Shown: positions 1 through 8,612, numbered from the stretch's first letter. The stretch is 64,000 nucleotides of DNA from Palsa-504 sp963808315 (GCA_963808315.1 CAWEFK010000007.1:22457-86456); one strand, 5' to 3'. Notes: a model not told the origin generated them from the letters alone. Numbers and translations: made by a program.

Positions 1-255
1 ACGGCCCGAGGCCTGCGCCGGATGGTGCTGGACGCCGCCCCGCTGCCTGGACTCCTCGAGACGCCCGCGCCTGAGGCGATCGAGCCGCCCCGCACCAAGA
101 AAGCCGTCCTGCTCGCCCTGTACCGTGCTCACCCGGATTACGGGAACCGCAGCAGAGCTAGCCGGGTCGCCGCCGAGCTGGCCCCGCAGGCGGGGCTGCA
201 GGCCGGAACCGCCCGCAGCTACATGTATGCCGAGCTGGACGGCAGGGCATCATGA
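1..255 (+). CDS. C-terminal end of an unidentified protein, cut by the window edge
   Basis: The frame is open from base 1 to the stop at 255, so only the last 84 residues are seen. They contain a basic, helix-rich stretch (AVLLALYRAHPDYGNRSRAS, then RVAAELAPQAGLQAGTARSY) that reads like a helix-turn-helix tail of the kind found at the end of actinobacterial DUF2637 plasmid-transfer or replication proteins. That family link is from memory of similar tails. The stop overlaps the start of the next gene in an ATGA, which suggests a transcriptional unit. An integrated-element origin is an inference. Confidence 0.5.
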   Translation, partial: TARGLRRMVLDAAPLPGLLETPAPEAIEPPRTKKAVLLALYRAHPDYGNRSRASRVAAELAPQAGLQAGTARSYMYAELDGRAS

Positions 256-815
256 CCGCGGACCCGTCCGCGGAACCCTCGCCCCGCGCTCTGGGCGAGA
301 GCCTGGCCGCCCTGGCCGCGCAGCTCGCTGACCTGCGCGGCCAGATCCGCGCCATCAACACCCGGCTCGACCAGGCCGGGCTCTCCGCCGAGGTAAACCT
401 GGCCGCCCGGTTCGAGGACCTAGCCCTGACGGTCGCCGAGGCGCTCGACGCCGCCGCCCCGCACGGGCCCGCTGCCCCGTACTGGATCGGCCTGGACCGC
501 GACACCCATCAAGCGCGGCTGGCCGACCTGCGGCGGTGGGCCGATACCGTGCTCCGCCAGCACTACGGCGGCTACGAGCTCCGGGACTGCTGGCCCCACC
601 ACATCCACGCCATCTGGGAACTATCCACCCTGGCCGCCGAATGGCACCGCACCTACGGCGGCACACGCCCCGACCTGGCCCGGGCCCTGGAGTTTCACGA
701 CCGCTGGCTGCCCGGCACCATGCGCCGCGTCACCGGCGTCACCGGCAAGTGCATGCCGCACTGCGTGATGCTCCGCGGCCCTGGCGACTGGGCCGCCCGG
801 CCCGGGTACCGCTGA
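252..815 (+). CDS. Hypothetical protein, DUF4913-like
   Basis: This is a 187-residue soluble protein with a predicted coiled helix at residues 10-45 and a Trp-rich core near residues 75-140 (LRRWADTVLRQHY, then CWPHHIHAIWELSTLAAEWH). This layout resembles DUF4913 proteins of actinobacterial conjugative elements: a helical arm, then a C/W..H..A...L..L...W pattern, then a short C-terminal segment. I am not certain of the family. The start overlaps the preceding stop by four bases, so the two genes are probably co-translated. No catalytic motif is visible. Confidence 0.5.
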   Translation: MTADPSAEPSPRALGESLAALAAQLADLRGQIRAINTRLDQAGLSAEVNLAARFEDLALTVAEALDAAAPHGPAAPYWIGLDRDTHQARLADLRRWADTVLRQHYGGYELRDCWPHHIHAIWELSTLAAEWHRTYGGTRPDLARALEFHDRWLPGTMRRVTGVTGKCMPHCVMLRGPGDWAARPGYR

Positions 816-905
816 CACCTGCGGCGCACGCGGCCGCGCCGCCTTCCCAGCGCGGGCACAGGAGCGGTCCCCGCGCTGGCGGTGCCGCCCCTCGCCAAGC
901 TCCGG

Positions 906-1160
906 TCAGCGCTCACTGCAGGCCCCGGCCTTGAGAAAGTATCCGTGTCCGGGCACCAGGTAGATGATGCCCATATCGACCAGTTCCCGGTAGGCACGGG
1001 CAACCGTCATCCGGTGAACGCCGAGCTTCGCGGCTATCTCCGGCCCGGCGGGAAGCTTGCCCCGTGGGCCCGTCTGTCCGTCCTGCATTGCGCCCAGGAG
1101 CAGGTAGGCGGCCTGGACCCAGGCGCGGGGGTCCTCCCGGCCGGTGCCGATGGTCACCAT
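906..1160 (-). CDS. GntR-family winged-helix regulator, short form
   Basis: The product has 84 residues. Residues 30-75 form a GntR-type winged helix: LPAGPEIAAKLGVHRMTVAR, followed by AYRELVDMGIIYLVPGHGYF, which matches the usual LPS.r.La..lgVsr.TvrrAl..L...G.i....G.G.fV pattern. There is no effector-binding domain, so it is a DNA-binding-only GntR of the small type common in actinobacterial mobile elements. Its ATG lies inside the last codons of the upstream ATPase gene (overlap ATGGTGA), so translation is probably coupled. The target is unknown. Confidence 0.75.
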   Translation of the reverse strand: MVTIGTGREDPRAWVQAAYLLLGAMQDGQTGPRGKLPAGPEIAAKLGVHRMTVARAYRELVDMGIIYLVPGHGYFLKAGACSER

Positions 1161-1537
1161 GTGATCCTGGCCCAGACGATTCGGCCGCCGCCGGTCACCT
1201 GCACGCCCCAGCTAGCCGGATCACCCGTCAGCGCCTCCACGATGCTCAGGCCGTGAGGCCGGTCGTCATCCTTATGCCTGCCTCGCCACGGCCCGCCCGC
1301 ATCCTGGCATTCCACCCTGACGTGATCGGGGTGCCGTTGGACGCGGATCGTGAAATGCTCCCCGCGTGAACGGCTGTGCAGGACGGCATTGGCCGCGAAC
1401 TCCGATGCGGCGAATACCGCGTCATCCGTGCCGGGGCAGTCCCCCAGATAGCGCGCGACCTGCTGCCGGACGTGGCTCACTTCCTCGGCTCGTCCGTGGA
1501 ATGTGCCCGTGTAGCTGGTTTCCGTCGCTGTGACCAT
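1154..1537 (-). CDS. RsbW-like ATP-binding protein (HATPase_c)
   Basis: This 127-residue protein has a GHKL ATPase fold. The N-box is AASEFAANAVLHSRS (residues 44-58) and a G1-type box follows as VECQDAGGPW (about 76-85), then DRPHGLSIVEAL. Such single-domain RsbW relatives are anti-sigma or serine-kinase-like regulators and are very numerous in actinomycetes. It overlaps the GntR gene by seven bases, giving a two-gene regulatory unit transcribed away from the XRE gene. The partner (an anti-anti-sigma or sigma factor) is not visible nearby. Confidence 0.8.
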   Translation of the reverse strand: MVTATETSYTGTFHGRAEEVSHVRQQVARYLGDCPGTDDAVFAASEFAANAVLHSRSRGEHFTIRVQRHPDHVRVECQDAGGPWRGRHKDDDRPHGLSIVEALTGDPASWGVQVTGGGRIVWARITW

Positions 1538-1665
1538 GGATGGTATTCCTCATCCGGGATGGCGGGCGTGATCTCGCTACTCAACCTGTCAGGCGAGTGC
1601 CAGAATCGGGAGTAGTTACCCGGTTACTGACCAGCGTTGAACTCCGGTAAGGAGAGGTGCGCACC

Positions 1666-2451
1666 GTGCCGACGCCGAGAGAACAGCTCGCCAAGATCCT
1701 CCGCCAGTCCCGCCTCGATGCTGGCTATGAGTCACACGGGGCACTGGCGAAGCGGCTCAACGTGTCACGTCCGGTGGTCACCCGGGCGGAGAACGCCGCC
1801 CACCCCGTGCCGTCCGATGCGGTGCTGGCGGCGTGGGCCGGCGCCACAGGCGCGGGGCTGGACACGCTGACCGACCTGGCGCAGCGCGCGAAGTCGGGCA
1901 CCCCCGACTGGTTCATGCCGTACCGGCACGCGGAGTCAGAAGCCCGCATCCTGCGGTACTGGTCACCCATCGTGGTACAGGGCGTTGCTCAGACGTCGGG
2001 CTACATGCGTGCCCTGTTCGAAGACGAAGGTCACCTGCTCGACCAGGTCGATGAGCTCGCTGCCGCCCGGCTTGAGCGGCAATCCGTAATCGGCCGGGTG
2101 CCCATCACGATGATCATCGGTCACCATGTCCTGTACCGTCTCGTCCGGTCACCAGCGGTCATGGCCGAGCAATGCGGCTACCTCGCGATCGTGGCGGAAC
2201 GATCTGGCGTGGCGCTGCATGTGCTCCCTGACGGTGTGAACATGGGTGTATGGGGCGCGTTCGACATCGCGACCGGAGACAGCACGATCACGATCAGGAT
2301 GTCAGGCATCGAGGACGTGACCAGCACAGACCGCGAACTGGTAAGCAAGGCAGCGGTGGCTTTCGAACGGATACTCGGCGCTGCGCTCCCGCGCTCCGAC
2401 TCGCTATCCCTCATACGATCGGCGGAAGGACAATGGAAGGCACAGGCTTGA
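1666..2451 (+). CDS. XRE-family regulator with DUF5753 domain
   Basis: An N-terminal helix-turn-helix (about residues 5-60, with HGALAKRLNVSRPVVTRAEN) is followed by a DUF5753 domain. The latter is recognised by WFMPYRHAESEARILRYWSP, then YMRALFEDEGHL and the end FDIATGDSTITI. I chose the GTG at 1666 because AAGGAGAG at 1649-1656 is well spaced from it; the GTG at 1657 is too close. DUF5753 regulators are usually paired with a small DUF397 protein, and here the next gene starts with one, overlapping by 19 bases. Confidence 0.85.
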   Translation: MPTPREQLAKILRQSRLDAGYESHGALAKRLNVSRPVVTRAENAAHPVPSDAVLAAWAGATGAGLDTLTDLAQRAKSGTPDWFMPYRHAESEARILRYWSPIVVQGVAQTSGYMRALFEDEGHLLDQVDELAAARLERQSVIGRVPITMIIGHHVLYRLVRSPAVMAEQCGYLAIVAERSGVALHVLPDGVNMGVWGAFDIATGDSTITIRMSGIEDVTSTDRELVSKAAVAFERILGAALPRSDSLSLIRSAEGQWKAQA

Positions 2452-3545
2452 ACTGGCGTAAGTCGAGCTACAGCGGAAACGGCGGCGGAGAATGCGTGGA
2501 AATCGGCGCGTCGCCCGGCGCGGTCGTCGTGCGCGACACCACCGACCGTGCTGGCCCCATGCTGTGGTTCACCCCGGCCGCGTGGCGCAGGTTCGCCGAC
2601 CAGGTGAAACGCTCGTTAGTGCCTGAGCTCAGGTCTGCGATGCACGTCACGCTAGGCGAATGGTGTGAGCGACGGCTTGGCTCGGCCCTAGCTGAGGTCT
2701 TGTTCGAGACCGGAACCCTGTCAGCGGTCACGGGCGTAAGGCTCGCTGACGGCCGTGAGGTCGTCGTCAAAGTGCGGCGCTGCGCCCCTCGCCTGCACGC
2801 CGCGTATCTGGTGCAGCGGCATGTATGGCAGTGCGGCTATCCTGCCCCCGAGCCGCTGGTGCCGCCCGTGCCACTGGCCTCAGCGCACTGCGCAAGCGCC
2901 GAGCAGCTGGCTGGCGGCGGTGACATCGGCGGCAGAGGACGCGCTGACGCGGAGCGTTCGGCGGAAGCCCTGGCATGGCTACTAAGGATCACCCCTGCAA
3001 TCGCCGATGTGGGCGACCTTTCGCCCGCACCGCCATGGGTGGCATGGGATCACGCCGGGCCCGGATTGTGGCCGGCTCCTGACGGCCTGCCCGAGGGCCT
3101 CAGCACGATGGCCGGATCCGGCTGGCTAGACGAGGCCGGCCTGCGGGCCCGCGAGCGGCTCGGCCGGTACCGGGCGCCGCGGGTGATAGGCCACGGTGAC
3201 TGGCATGCGGACAACGTCCGGTGGTCGGGGACCGAGTTGCTGGTCGTGCACGACTGGGACAGCGCGGTTTACCAGCCGGAAGCCGTCATCGCCGGCCTGG
3301 CCGCCGCGATCTTTCCCGCCTCGGACGCCTGCTGGCAGCCGGCCACCATCGCCGAGAGCGAAGAGTTCCTTGATGCGTACCAGCGGGCGGGATCCGGGCC
3401 CTGGGCGCAGGATGACATCCAGGCATTCTGGGCAGCGACCGTGTGGACCCGCACGGTCGACGCCAGGGAGGAATCGGCCGACGGGGCGGGCCGGAGCCTC
3501 AGCCAGGCCGAAGCGCTAGATCGCCTCGCCCGCGCTGGCGCGTAA
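2433..3545 (+). CDS. DUF397 domain fused to an APH-type phosphotransferase
   Basis: One uninterrupted frame of 370 residues. Residues 1-62 are a DUF397 domain (LNWRKSSYSGNGGGECVEIG, VVVRDTTDRAG, FTPAAWRRFADQVKRS). The rest, from about residue 70, is an aminoglycoside-phosphotransferase/choline-kinase-type fold with a lysine strand (REVVVKVRR), the catalytic loop GHGDWHADNVRW and the metal-binding DWD in VVHDWDSAV. All expected kinase motifs are present, so it may be active; the substrate is unknown. The ATG at 2433 sits inside the XRE gene's end. DUF397 proteins normally stand alone. A one-base assembly error could have removed a stop: a TAG lies out of frame at the junction near 2613. Confidence 0.75.
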   Translation: MEGTGLNWRKSSYSGNGGGECVEIGASPGAVVVRDTTDRAGPMLWFTPAAWRRFADQVKRSLVPELRSAMHVTLGEWCERRLGSALAEVLFETGTLSAVTGVRLADGREVVVKVRRCAPRLHAAYLVQRHVWQCGYPAPEPLVPPVPLASAHCASAEQLAGGGDIGGRGRADAERSAEALAWLLRITPAIADVGDLSPAPPWVAWDHAGPGLWPAPDGLPEGLSTMAGSGWLDEAGLRARERLGRYRAPRVIGHGDWHADNVRWSGTELLVVHDWDSAVYQPEAVIAGLAAAIFPASDACWQPATIAESEEFLDAYQRAGSGPWAQDDIQAFWAATVWTRTVDAREESADGAGRSLSQAEALDRLARAGA

Positions 3546-3619
3546 CACCACCAGGCCCGCACGTGAGGTCTACGTGAACAGGGCCGGCCTGGCTGCTGTA
3601 ACGCCCCGTGCTCGACATG

Positions 3620-3656
3620 AACGGTGTGATCTTCGATAGTAACGGTGTGATCTTCG
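3620..3656. repeat. Two 16-bp direct repeats, 21-bp period
   Basis: The sequence AACGGTGTGATCTTCG occurs at 3620-3635 and again at 3641-3656 with no mismatch. The pair lies in the 230-bp gap between the kinase fusion and the decayed resolvase. It may be a leftover recombinase or transposon-end site, but I see no matching copy further on. Confidence 0.7.
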
Positions 3657-3776
3657 GTGGCAAGTGACAGGAAATCTTCGGCATTATCTGGCCGGGCCGC
3701 CTGCGCGGCTGGATTCGTAGGCAATGGCTGAGCACGTCACTTAACCGCAATCCCGAATTACGGTACGGTATCCGGC

Positions 3777-4237
3777 ATGGGATTAGGTGTCGGCCGGCCC
3801 GGCCGCGGCGTCGACCTAGGCTATGCCCGCGGCTCCGCTACCAGGCAGAGCCTGGAACGCCAGCTGGATGATGCCCAGCCGCCGCGGGCATCCCCGCCCA
3901 GCCGATCTGGGCCTGCAAGAAGACCGGTACTGATGACGGGTCGTGACGGGCTGCCGCGGCCGCTCGGCTGCGCCCGGTCCGGCGCCACGATCGTGGTCCA
4001 TACCTGGACCGGCTCGGCCGCAATCTCCGCGAGGTCCTCAACCTGCTGGTCCATGACCTGGCCGGGCGCGGCATCGGCGTGCGGCCGCTAGCGGGCCCGC
4101 TGCCGGTCAGCACCGCCGATGAGCTGAAAGCCCGGGGCCACACCCTGGGCCAGATCGCGGCCAGGACCGGCATCCCGAACACGTCGCAGCACCGGTACCT
4201 CGCCAGCGGCATGCCGGCGCCTGAGGCGGCATCGTGA
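3777..4237 (+). pseudogene. Decayed serine recombinase (resolvase) gene
   Basis: Translation in three frames recovers resolvase pieces in the right order: GYARGSATRQSLERQLD (catalytic N-terminus; the usual form is GYARVST), then IWACKKTGTDDGS, then SGATIVVHT, then LDRLGRNLREVLNLLVHDLA and GRGIGVRPL, and finally GHTLGQIAARTGIPNTSQHR (C-terminal helix-turn-helix). At least two frame changes and one in-frame stop (TGA near 3946) interrupt it. The segment between PLPVSTADE and the helix-turn-helix has lost roughly 50-60 residues. It is a remnant of a Tn3- or plasmid-type resolvase and marks this region as a site of past integration. Confidence 0.85.
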
Positions 4238-4277
4238 GACCGGCCAGCTTCCTCGTCGCGCCGCCGCGGCCGGCCCG

Positions 4278-4739
4278 GTGTTTTCCCGCCCCGCGCGGCT
4301 GCGGGCCGCGGCAGGCCTGGCCGCGGCGGCGGTGCTCATCGCGGCCGGCGGATGCAGCTCGCCGTCGGCCCGGGCCAGGGCATCCGCGCCGCCCGGCACG
4401 GCGGCGGCTGACTGCCTGACCAAGGCGCTGTGTTATGCCCCGCACCAGTTCCGGGTGGCCTACGGCATCCAGCCGCTGCTGGATGACGGGATCGATGGCC
4501 GCGGCCAGACCGTGGTCCTGCTGGAGTTCGCCGCCACCAACCCGTGCCCGTCGCCGCCCGCGGTCACCGACATCCGCCAGGATCTAGCCCGGTTTGACAG
4601 CCTGTTCGGCCTGCCCGCCGCGCGACTGCAGGTCGTGAACGGCCTGGCCCGCTCCGCCTCCCCCTGGCTGGCATGCGTTAGCCGAAGCATGCGGCGGTTC
4701 GTGGACCGGATCGCCCGCGGGATGACGGGCTTGCTATAG
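4278..4739 (+). pseudogene. Truncated S53 (sedolisin) peptidase, lipoprotein-type start
   Basis: The frame gives 153 residues. A signal with lipobox (AAAAVLIAAGGCSS, about residues 15-28) is followed by the start of a kumamolisin-type mature domain (LCYAPHQFRVAYGIQPLL, then GRGQTVVLLEF and VVNGLARSASPWLAC). The catalytic Glu/Asp and Ser-Gly-Thr-Ser regions that should follow are missing. After SPWLA the frame runs into unrelated sequence and stops. Full-length relatives are two to three times longer. It is most likely a deletion remnant. Secretion of the fragment cannot be excluded, but it cannot be an active protease. Confidence 0.7.
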
Positions 4740-4765
4740 ATCGTTCAACGGTATATAACGTCGGT

Positions 4766-5101
4766 ATGGCTATTCGTGCGATGCAGGAAGCGACCTTCCT
4801 GATCCTGACCGCGCTGGCCGACGGCAGCCAGCACGGGTACGGCATCATCGCCGACGTCCAGGACATTTCCGGCGGCCAGGTCCAGCTGCGCCCGGGGACC
4901 CTGTACACCGCCCTGGACCGGCTCCGCGCCGATGAGCTGATCGAGGTGGACCGGGAAGAGGTCGTGGACGGGCGGCTGCGCCGGTACTACCGGCTCACGC
5001 CCGAAGGCACAACACGGCTCGGCGCCGAGGCGGCCCGGCTGCAGGCTCATGCCGTCGCCGCGCTGAGGCGGCTGGACCTGGCAGGGGGGATGGCGACATG
5101 A
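4766..5101 (+). CDS. PadR-family transcriptional regulator
   Basis: The product has 111 residues with a PadR winged helix: FLILTALADGSQHGYGIIAD, GGQVQLRPGTLYTALDRL and the wing VDGRLRRYYRLTPEG. The C-terminal helix needed for dimerisation is present. It overlaps the next gene by ATGA. In actinomycetes such PadR proteins are commonly co-transcribed with a membrane protein and control it, usually as ligand-responsive repressors. No operator could be defined by eye. Confidence 0.9.
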   Translation: MAIRAMQEATFLILTALADGSQHGYGIIADVQDISGGQVQLRPGTLYTALDRLRADELIEVDREEVVDGRLRRYYRLTPEGTTRLGAEAARLQAHAVAALRRLDLAGGMAT

Positions 5102-5961
5102 CTGATCAGGAGCACCTCGAGCGATCCTGCCGGCGGCTGCTGGCCTGTTATCCCCGGGCATTCCGGCGGGAGAGCGGGCCGGAGATCCTCGCGGTGCTAC
5201 TGGCCTGCACCCCGGACGGCCGACGCCGTCCCGGCCTGGCCCAGGCCGCGGACCTGATCTGCAACGGTCTGCGGATGCGGCTGTGGCCCCGGGTGCCGCG
5301 GTCGGCGCGCACGGTGCGGGCAGCCGTCCGGCTCATGGGCGCGGGCGCCGCCGTCAGCGCCGTCAACCTGATCATCTTGCTGGCCGCCATCGTCGACATC
5401 AGGGCCCGCCACGCCGTGTTCGGGCTCCGCCTCATCGCGGCCCAGGTCAGCCAGGTGAACGCGTCGGTCATCACGCAGATGATCATCCCCTGCCTGGTCC
5501 CGGTCGCCGTGTGGCTGTGGATGGCGCGGGCCAACGGCCAGGGCCGGAACTGGGCGCGCATCCTGTACACGGCGCTGTTCGGCCTGACGACGCTGACTCT
5601 GGCCGGCGTCATCCCGCCGACGGCGATCAATATCCAGGACCAGCCGGCGGCGATCAATAGCATTGTCCCGCCGTCGGTGATCCACATCAGTTTCGTCCCG
5701 ATGGTCTCTCAGATGCCTTTCATCCCGGAGCTCGGCCCGGTCGTCCCCGTACTGACCGGGCTGGCCGTTCCCGCACTGACCGGGCTGGCCGTTCCCGCAC
5801 TGACCTGGCTGGCCGGAGCCGCTGTGGTGGGTCTGCTCTGGCTCCCGGCCTCCACCGCGTTCTTCAGGTCGCAGGGTCACCTGCAGGCCCGGCACAGGGC
5901 GCAGCGGGCCGAACTCGCGCGGATCCGATCGTCCAGGGCACGGTGGCCGGGTCAGGTGTGA
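5098..5961 (+). CDS. Multi-pass membrane protein of unknown function, partner of PadR
   Basis: The product has 287 residues. The N-terminal 70 residues are soluble and begin HLERSCRRLLACYPRAFRRE, a motif typical of small actinobacterial membrane proteins encoded behind PadR regulators. About five hydrophobic segments follow (near residues 78-100, 120-140, 155-175, 210-235 and 238-260). A 24-bp direct repeat at 5751-5798 duplicates the residues LTGLAVPA, a likely recent slippage event. No enzymatic motif is seen; a role in envelope physiology or transport is only a guess. Confidence 0.7.
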   Translation: MTDQEHLERSCRRLLACYPRAFRRESGPEILAVLLACTPDGRRRPGLAQAADLICNGLRMRLWPRVPRSARTVRAAVRLMGAGAAVSAVNLIILLAAIVDIRARHAVFGLRLIAAQVSQVNASVITQMIIPCLVPVAVWLWMARANGQGRNWARILYTALFGLTTLTLAGVIPPTAINIQDQPAAINSIVPPSVIHISFVPMVSQMPFIPELGPVVPVLTGLAVPALTGLAVPALTWLAGAAVVGLLWLPASTAFFRSQGHLQARHRAQRAELARIRSSRARWPGQV

Positions 5962-5980
5962 CTCGTGCCGGCCTGCGCGG

Positions 5981-6175
5981 GTGCGGCGCGGCGTGCGCCC
6001 GGGTCCCGTCTTGCTGTCGCTGTTCATGGTCTCGGCCGGTTCGGTCATCGGGTCGGGCTGGCCGCTCGGCACGCTGAACGCGTCGAGGGCGGCCGGGCCC
6101 GCGGCCGTCATCTCGCGGATCATCGGCGTGAACTTGCTGATCGGCATCGCACTGATCTACGCCAAGCTCGGCTAG
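5981..6175 (+). pseudogene. N-terminal fragment of an APC-family amino-acid permease
   Basis: The 64-residue frame contains LSLFMVSAGSVIGSGWPLGT, then LNASRAAGPAAVISRIIGV and LIGIALIYAKLG. This matches the first two membrane helices of APC permeases (G..IGSGW......A..AGPAA..SW..G......ia..yAeLG). A stop follows where transmembrane helix 3 should begin, and no later permease helices are found downstream. It is a truncated remnant. Confidence 0.65.
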
Positions 6176-6528
6176 GCGCACCCGGTCGGCACGGCGCGGT
6201 TCACCTGAATCCACCCGAAGTTCGGCAGCGCGTTCATCCAGGCCACCGCACAGGAAGGGCGCGCCCGGGTTCGCCTGGGGGCACGCCCGCGAGACACGCG
6301 CCGCGCTGGGCCGCGTGGAGGCACCGGTGTCGCCGCAGCCGGGATACCCTGCCTGCGGTGCCTCGAACCGCAGGCACCGGAGGCACCGGAGGAGTCGATG
6401 CTGGGGGGTGCGATGCTATGAACGGCCCGACCCGCACCTGGAACGCGGTCGTGGTCGTGGTCGTGGTCACACTACGATCCTCCAGCCACGGCCGCCAGCT
6501 CACGAGGCCGGGGTGCCGGCTGGCGCCG
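6176..6528. other. Gap with no convincing gene
   Basis: This stretch between the permease remnant and the exporter operon has no ORF with recognisable similarity. It holds a short GTGGTC microsatellite near 6449-6470 and ends downstream of the convergent ABC permease. Confidence 0.6.
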
Positions 6529-7305
6529 CTATTCCCAGCGGAAGAACCGCATGGCGAGAAATCCGAACACCAACGCGTATCCCACGAGGACCAGCAGCGG
6601 ATGCGCGGGCGGGAACTGGCCGACCCACGAGTCACCGATCGCCGACACGGCCGCGCCGAGCGGGGTGTAGCTGCTGATGTCCCGGAGCACGGCCGGCATC
6701 AGCTGCAGCGGATAGTACAAACCGGAGAAGAACATCAGCGGGTAAAGGGTCGCGGCCATCAGGCCCCGGGCGGCGCCCGCGGTCCGGGCCAGGGCCGCGA
6801 TCGCCAGCCCGATCGCGAACAGCGCGGCCATGCAGAGCGCGATCGCCAGCACCAGTGCGGCTGGGCTCTTCGGGGCGCTGATCCCGAAGAACACGATGCT
6901 CACGGTGACGAGCAGGGCCAGCGTGACCGCCATCAGGCAGGCCTGGACGACGATCTGCGCGGCCAGCACCCAGTACGCGGGCACCGGCGTGGTCGACAGG
7001 CGGCGCAGGATGCCGAGCTCACGGTAGGAGACCAGCGGCCCGGGCAGGTAGGTGAAGGCGATGATCGCGATCGAGAAGGACATGAGGACCGGGATGTAGA
7101 CGTCGAACGCCGAATAGCCGCCCAGGTTGGCCGAAGGCTGCCTGAACACGGGGACCTCGCCAAAGACGACCAGGAGCAGCAGGGCGATTCCCACCCCGGC
7201 GATTATCCCGGCCGGCTGCCGCCAGGCCAGCCTGGCCTCGTTAAGCACCATCTGGCCGAACGCGGCGCGCGGCGCTCGCGGCCGGGTCAGCGTGAGCGTG
7301 GTCAT
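6529..7305 (-). CDS. ABC-2 type exporter, membrane subunit
   Basis: The product has 258 residues and six predicted membrane helices. It contains the ABC-2 permease signature region LGILRRLSTTPVPAYWVLAA (about 94-113) and the late segment ATLYPLMFFSGLYYPLQLMP. It is the permease of a DrrB/NatB-like efflux system. Its ATG overlaps the stop of the ATPase gene by four bases, so the two are translated together and should form the transporter. The substrate (drug, lipid or ion) cannot be told from sequence. Confidence 0.9.
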   Translation of the reverse strand: MTTLTLTRPRAPRAAFGQMVLNEARLAWRQPAGIIAGVGIALLLLVVFGEVPVFRQPSANLGGYSAFDVYIPVLMSFSIAIIAFTYLPGPLVSYRELGILRRLSTTPVPAYWVLAAQIVVQACLMAVTLALLVTVSIVFFGISAPKSPAALVLAIALCMAALFAIGLAIAALARTAGAARGLMAATLYPLMFFSGLYYPLQLMPAVLRDISSYTPLGAAVSAIGDSWVGQFPPAHPLLVLVGYALVFGFLAMRFFRWE

Positions 7306-8411
7306 GACTGTGCTCCTTCTTCCGTTTCGTGCGGGTGCCTTCCGGTGAGTCGCACGAAGGCGTCCTCCAGAGTCGATGCGTCGATCCGCACGTCCTGCGT
7401 CTCGACGCCCGCCGCGTGCATCGCGACGATCACGGCGGTGGCGAGCTCACCGGTGCCGGTGACGACGATGTGGTGGCCGTCGTGCTCGACCGCGGTCACC
7501 TCCGGCAGGCCGGTCAGCAGGCTCTCGTCGAACGGGGCCGACGCCAGGAACCGGACGGTCTTCGCGCCCACGGCCCGCGCAGCCAGGCCCGCCGGGGTGT
7601 CCAGCGCGACGATGCGCCCGGAGTCGATGAGCGCTATCCGGTCGCAGAGCCGTTCGGCTTCTTCCATGAAATGGGTCACCAGCAGGACCGTCGTGCCGCG
7701 GTCACGGACACCCTCGATGAGTTCCCAGACGTCCCGGCGGGCCTGCGGGTCGAGGCCGGTTGTCATTTCATCCAGGACGGCGATCTTGGGCGCGCCGATG
7801 AGCGCTAGCAGCACGGACAGGCGCTGCTGCTGGCCGCCGGATAGCGATCGGTAGTAGGACTCGCGCTTGTCGCCCAAGCCGAGCGCCCCGGCCAGTTCGC
7901 CCACGTCGGCCGGATGGCGGTAGAAGGACTGGTACATGTCGATGATCTCGCCGACCCTGAGCTTGGCCGGGAAGGCGCTCGACTGCAGTTGCACTCCGGT
8001 GATCTCGTGGACCTGGGCCTGGCCGGCCTGCGGATCGATGCCCATCAGCCGGATCATTCCCGAGTCCGGAGCCCGGAGCCCGATGGCGCACTCGACCGTG
8101 GTGGTCTTCCCGGCGCCGTTCGGGCCCAGGATCCCGAAGATCTCACCCTCGGTGACCGAGAACGAGACGTCGTCGACGGCGACCAGCGGACCGTAACTCT
8201 TGCGCAGATGCGAGATCTCCACCGCCAGCCCGCTCGCAGCCTGTCCCCGTCGGCCCAGACCAAGTGCGCTGTCCGCCGTGCTGTTCGGGGTGACGGCTCT
8301 GATGGCGGTATCCGCTGCGCCGTCCAGCTGCAGTGCTTCGCCCCGGCTGGCGCGAGCCTGCGGGGCGTGGCGGTCAAGCCGACCGCCGACCGCACTGTGT
8401 GGTGCACCCAT
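7302..8411 (-). CDS. ABC-2 type exporter, ATPase subunit
   Basis: I place the start at the ATG at 8411 because AGGAG at 8418-8422 precedes it. The 369-residue product has about 65 unusual N-terminal residues, then an ABC ATPase: Walker A GPNGAGKTT (about residue 95), Q-loop near GVQLQSSAFP, signature LSGGQQQRLS (about 189), Walker B IAVLDEMTTGLD (about 209) and the H-loop LLVTHFMEEAE. The C-terminal 75 residues match DrrA-type drug-resistance ATPases. It sits upstream of its permease and energises export. Confidence 0.92.
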   Translation of the reverse strand: MGAPHSAVGGRLDRHAPQARASRGEALQLDGAADTAIRAVTPNSTADSALGLGRRGQAASGLAVEISHLRKSYGPLVAVDDVSFSVTEGEIFGILGPNGAGKTTTVECAIGLRAPDSGMIRLMGIDPQAGQAQVHEITGVQLQSSAFPAKLRVGEIIDMYQSFYRHPADVGELAGALGLGDKRESYYRSLSGGQQQRLSVLLALIGAPKIAVLDEMTTGLDPQARRDVWELIEGVRDRGTTVLLVTHFMEEAERLCDRIALIDSGRIVALDTPAGLAARAVGAKTVRFLASAPFDESLLTGLPEVTAVEHDGHHIVVTGTGELATAVIVAMHAAGVETQDVRIDASTLEDAFVRLTGRHPHETEEGAQS

Positions 8412-8612
8412 GGCTGTCTCCTGTCTGCGGCAGCTCCAGCGCTTTGGCCGCTGCCGCGCTGGATACTTGGATCGGCGCGGCCGGCCATGGGCTGGCACGT
8501 GCCCGTTGCTTGGTCAGCTTCCGCCCGTGCCGTATCGGCCAGCTCTCGCCTGGCGATACAGGAGCAATACCTAGCGCTCTTGCGGCCCGCCGACCGGCCG
8601 GCGCAGGCCCGG

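Noticed and set aside
5965..7854. 629-codon plus-strand frame opposite the ABC exporter
   Set aside because: It is antisense to the intact permease and ATPase genes and has only Arg/Gly/Asp-rich shadow sequence.
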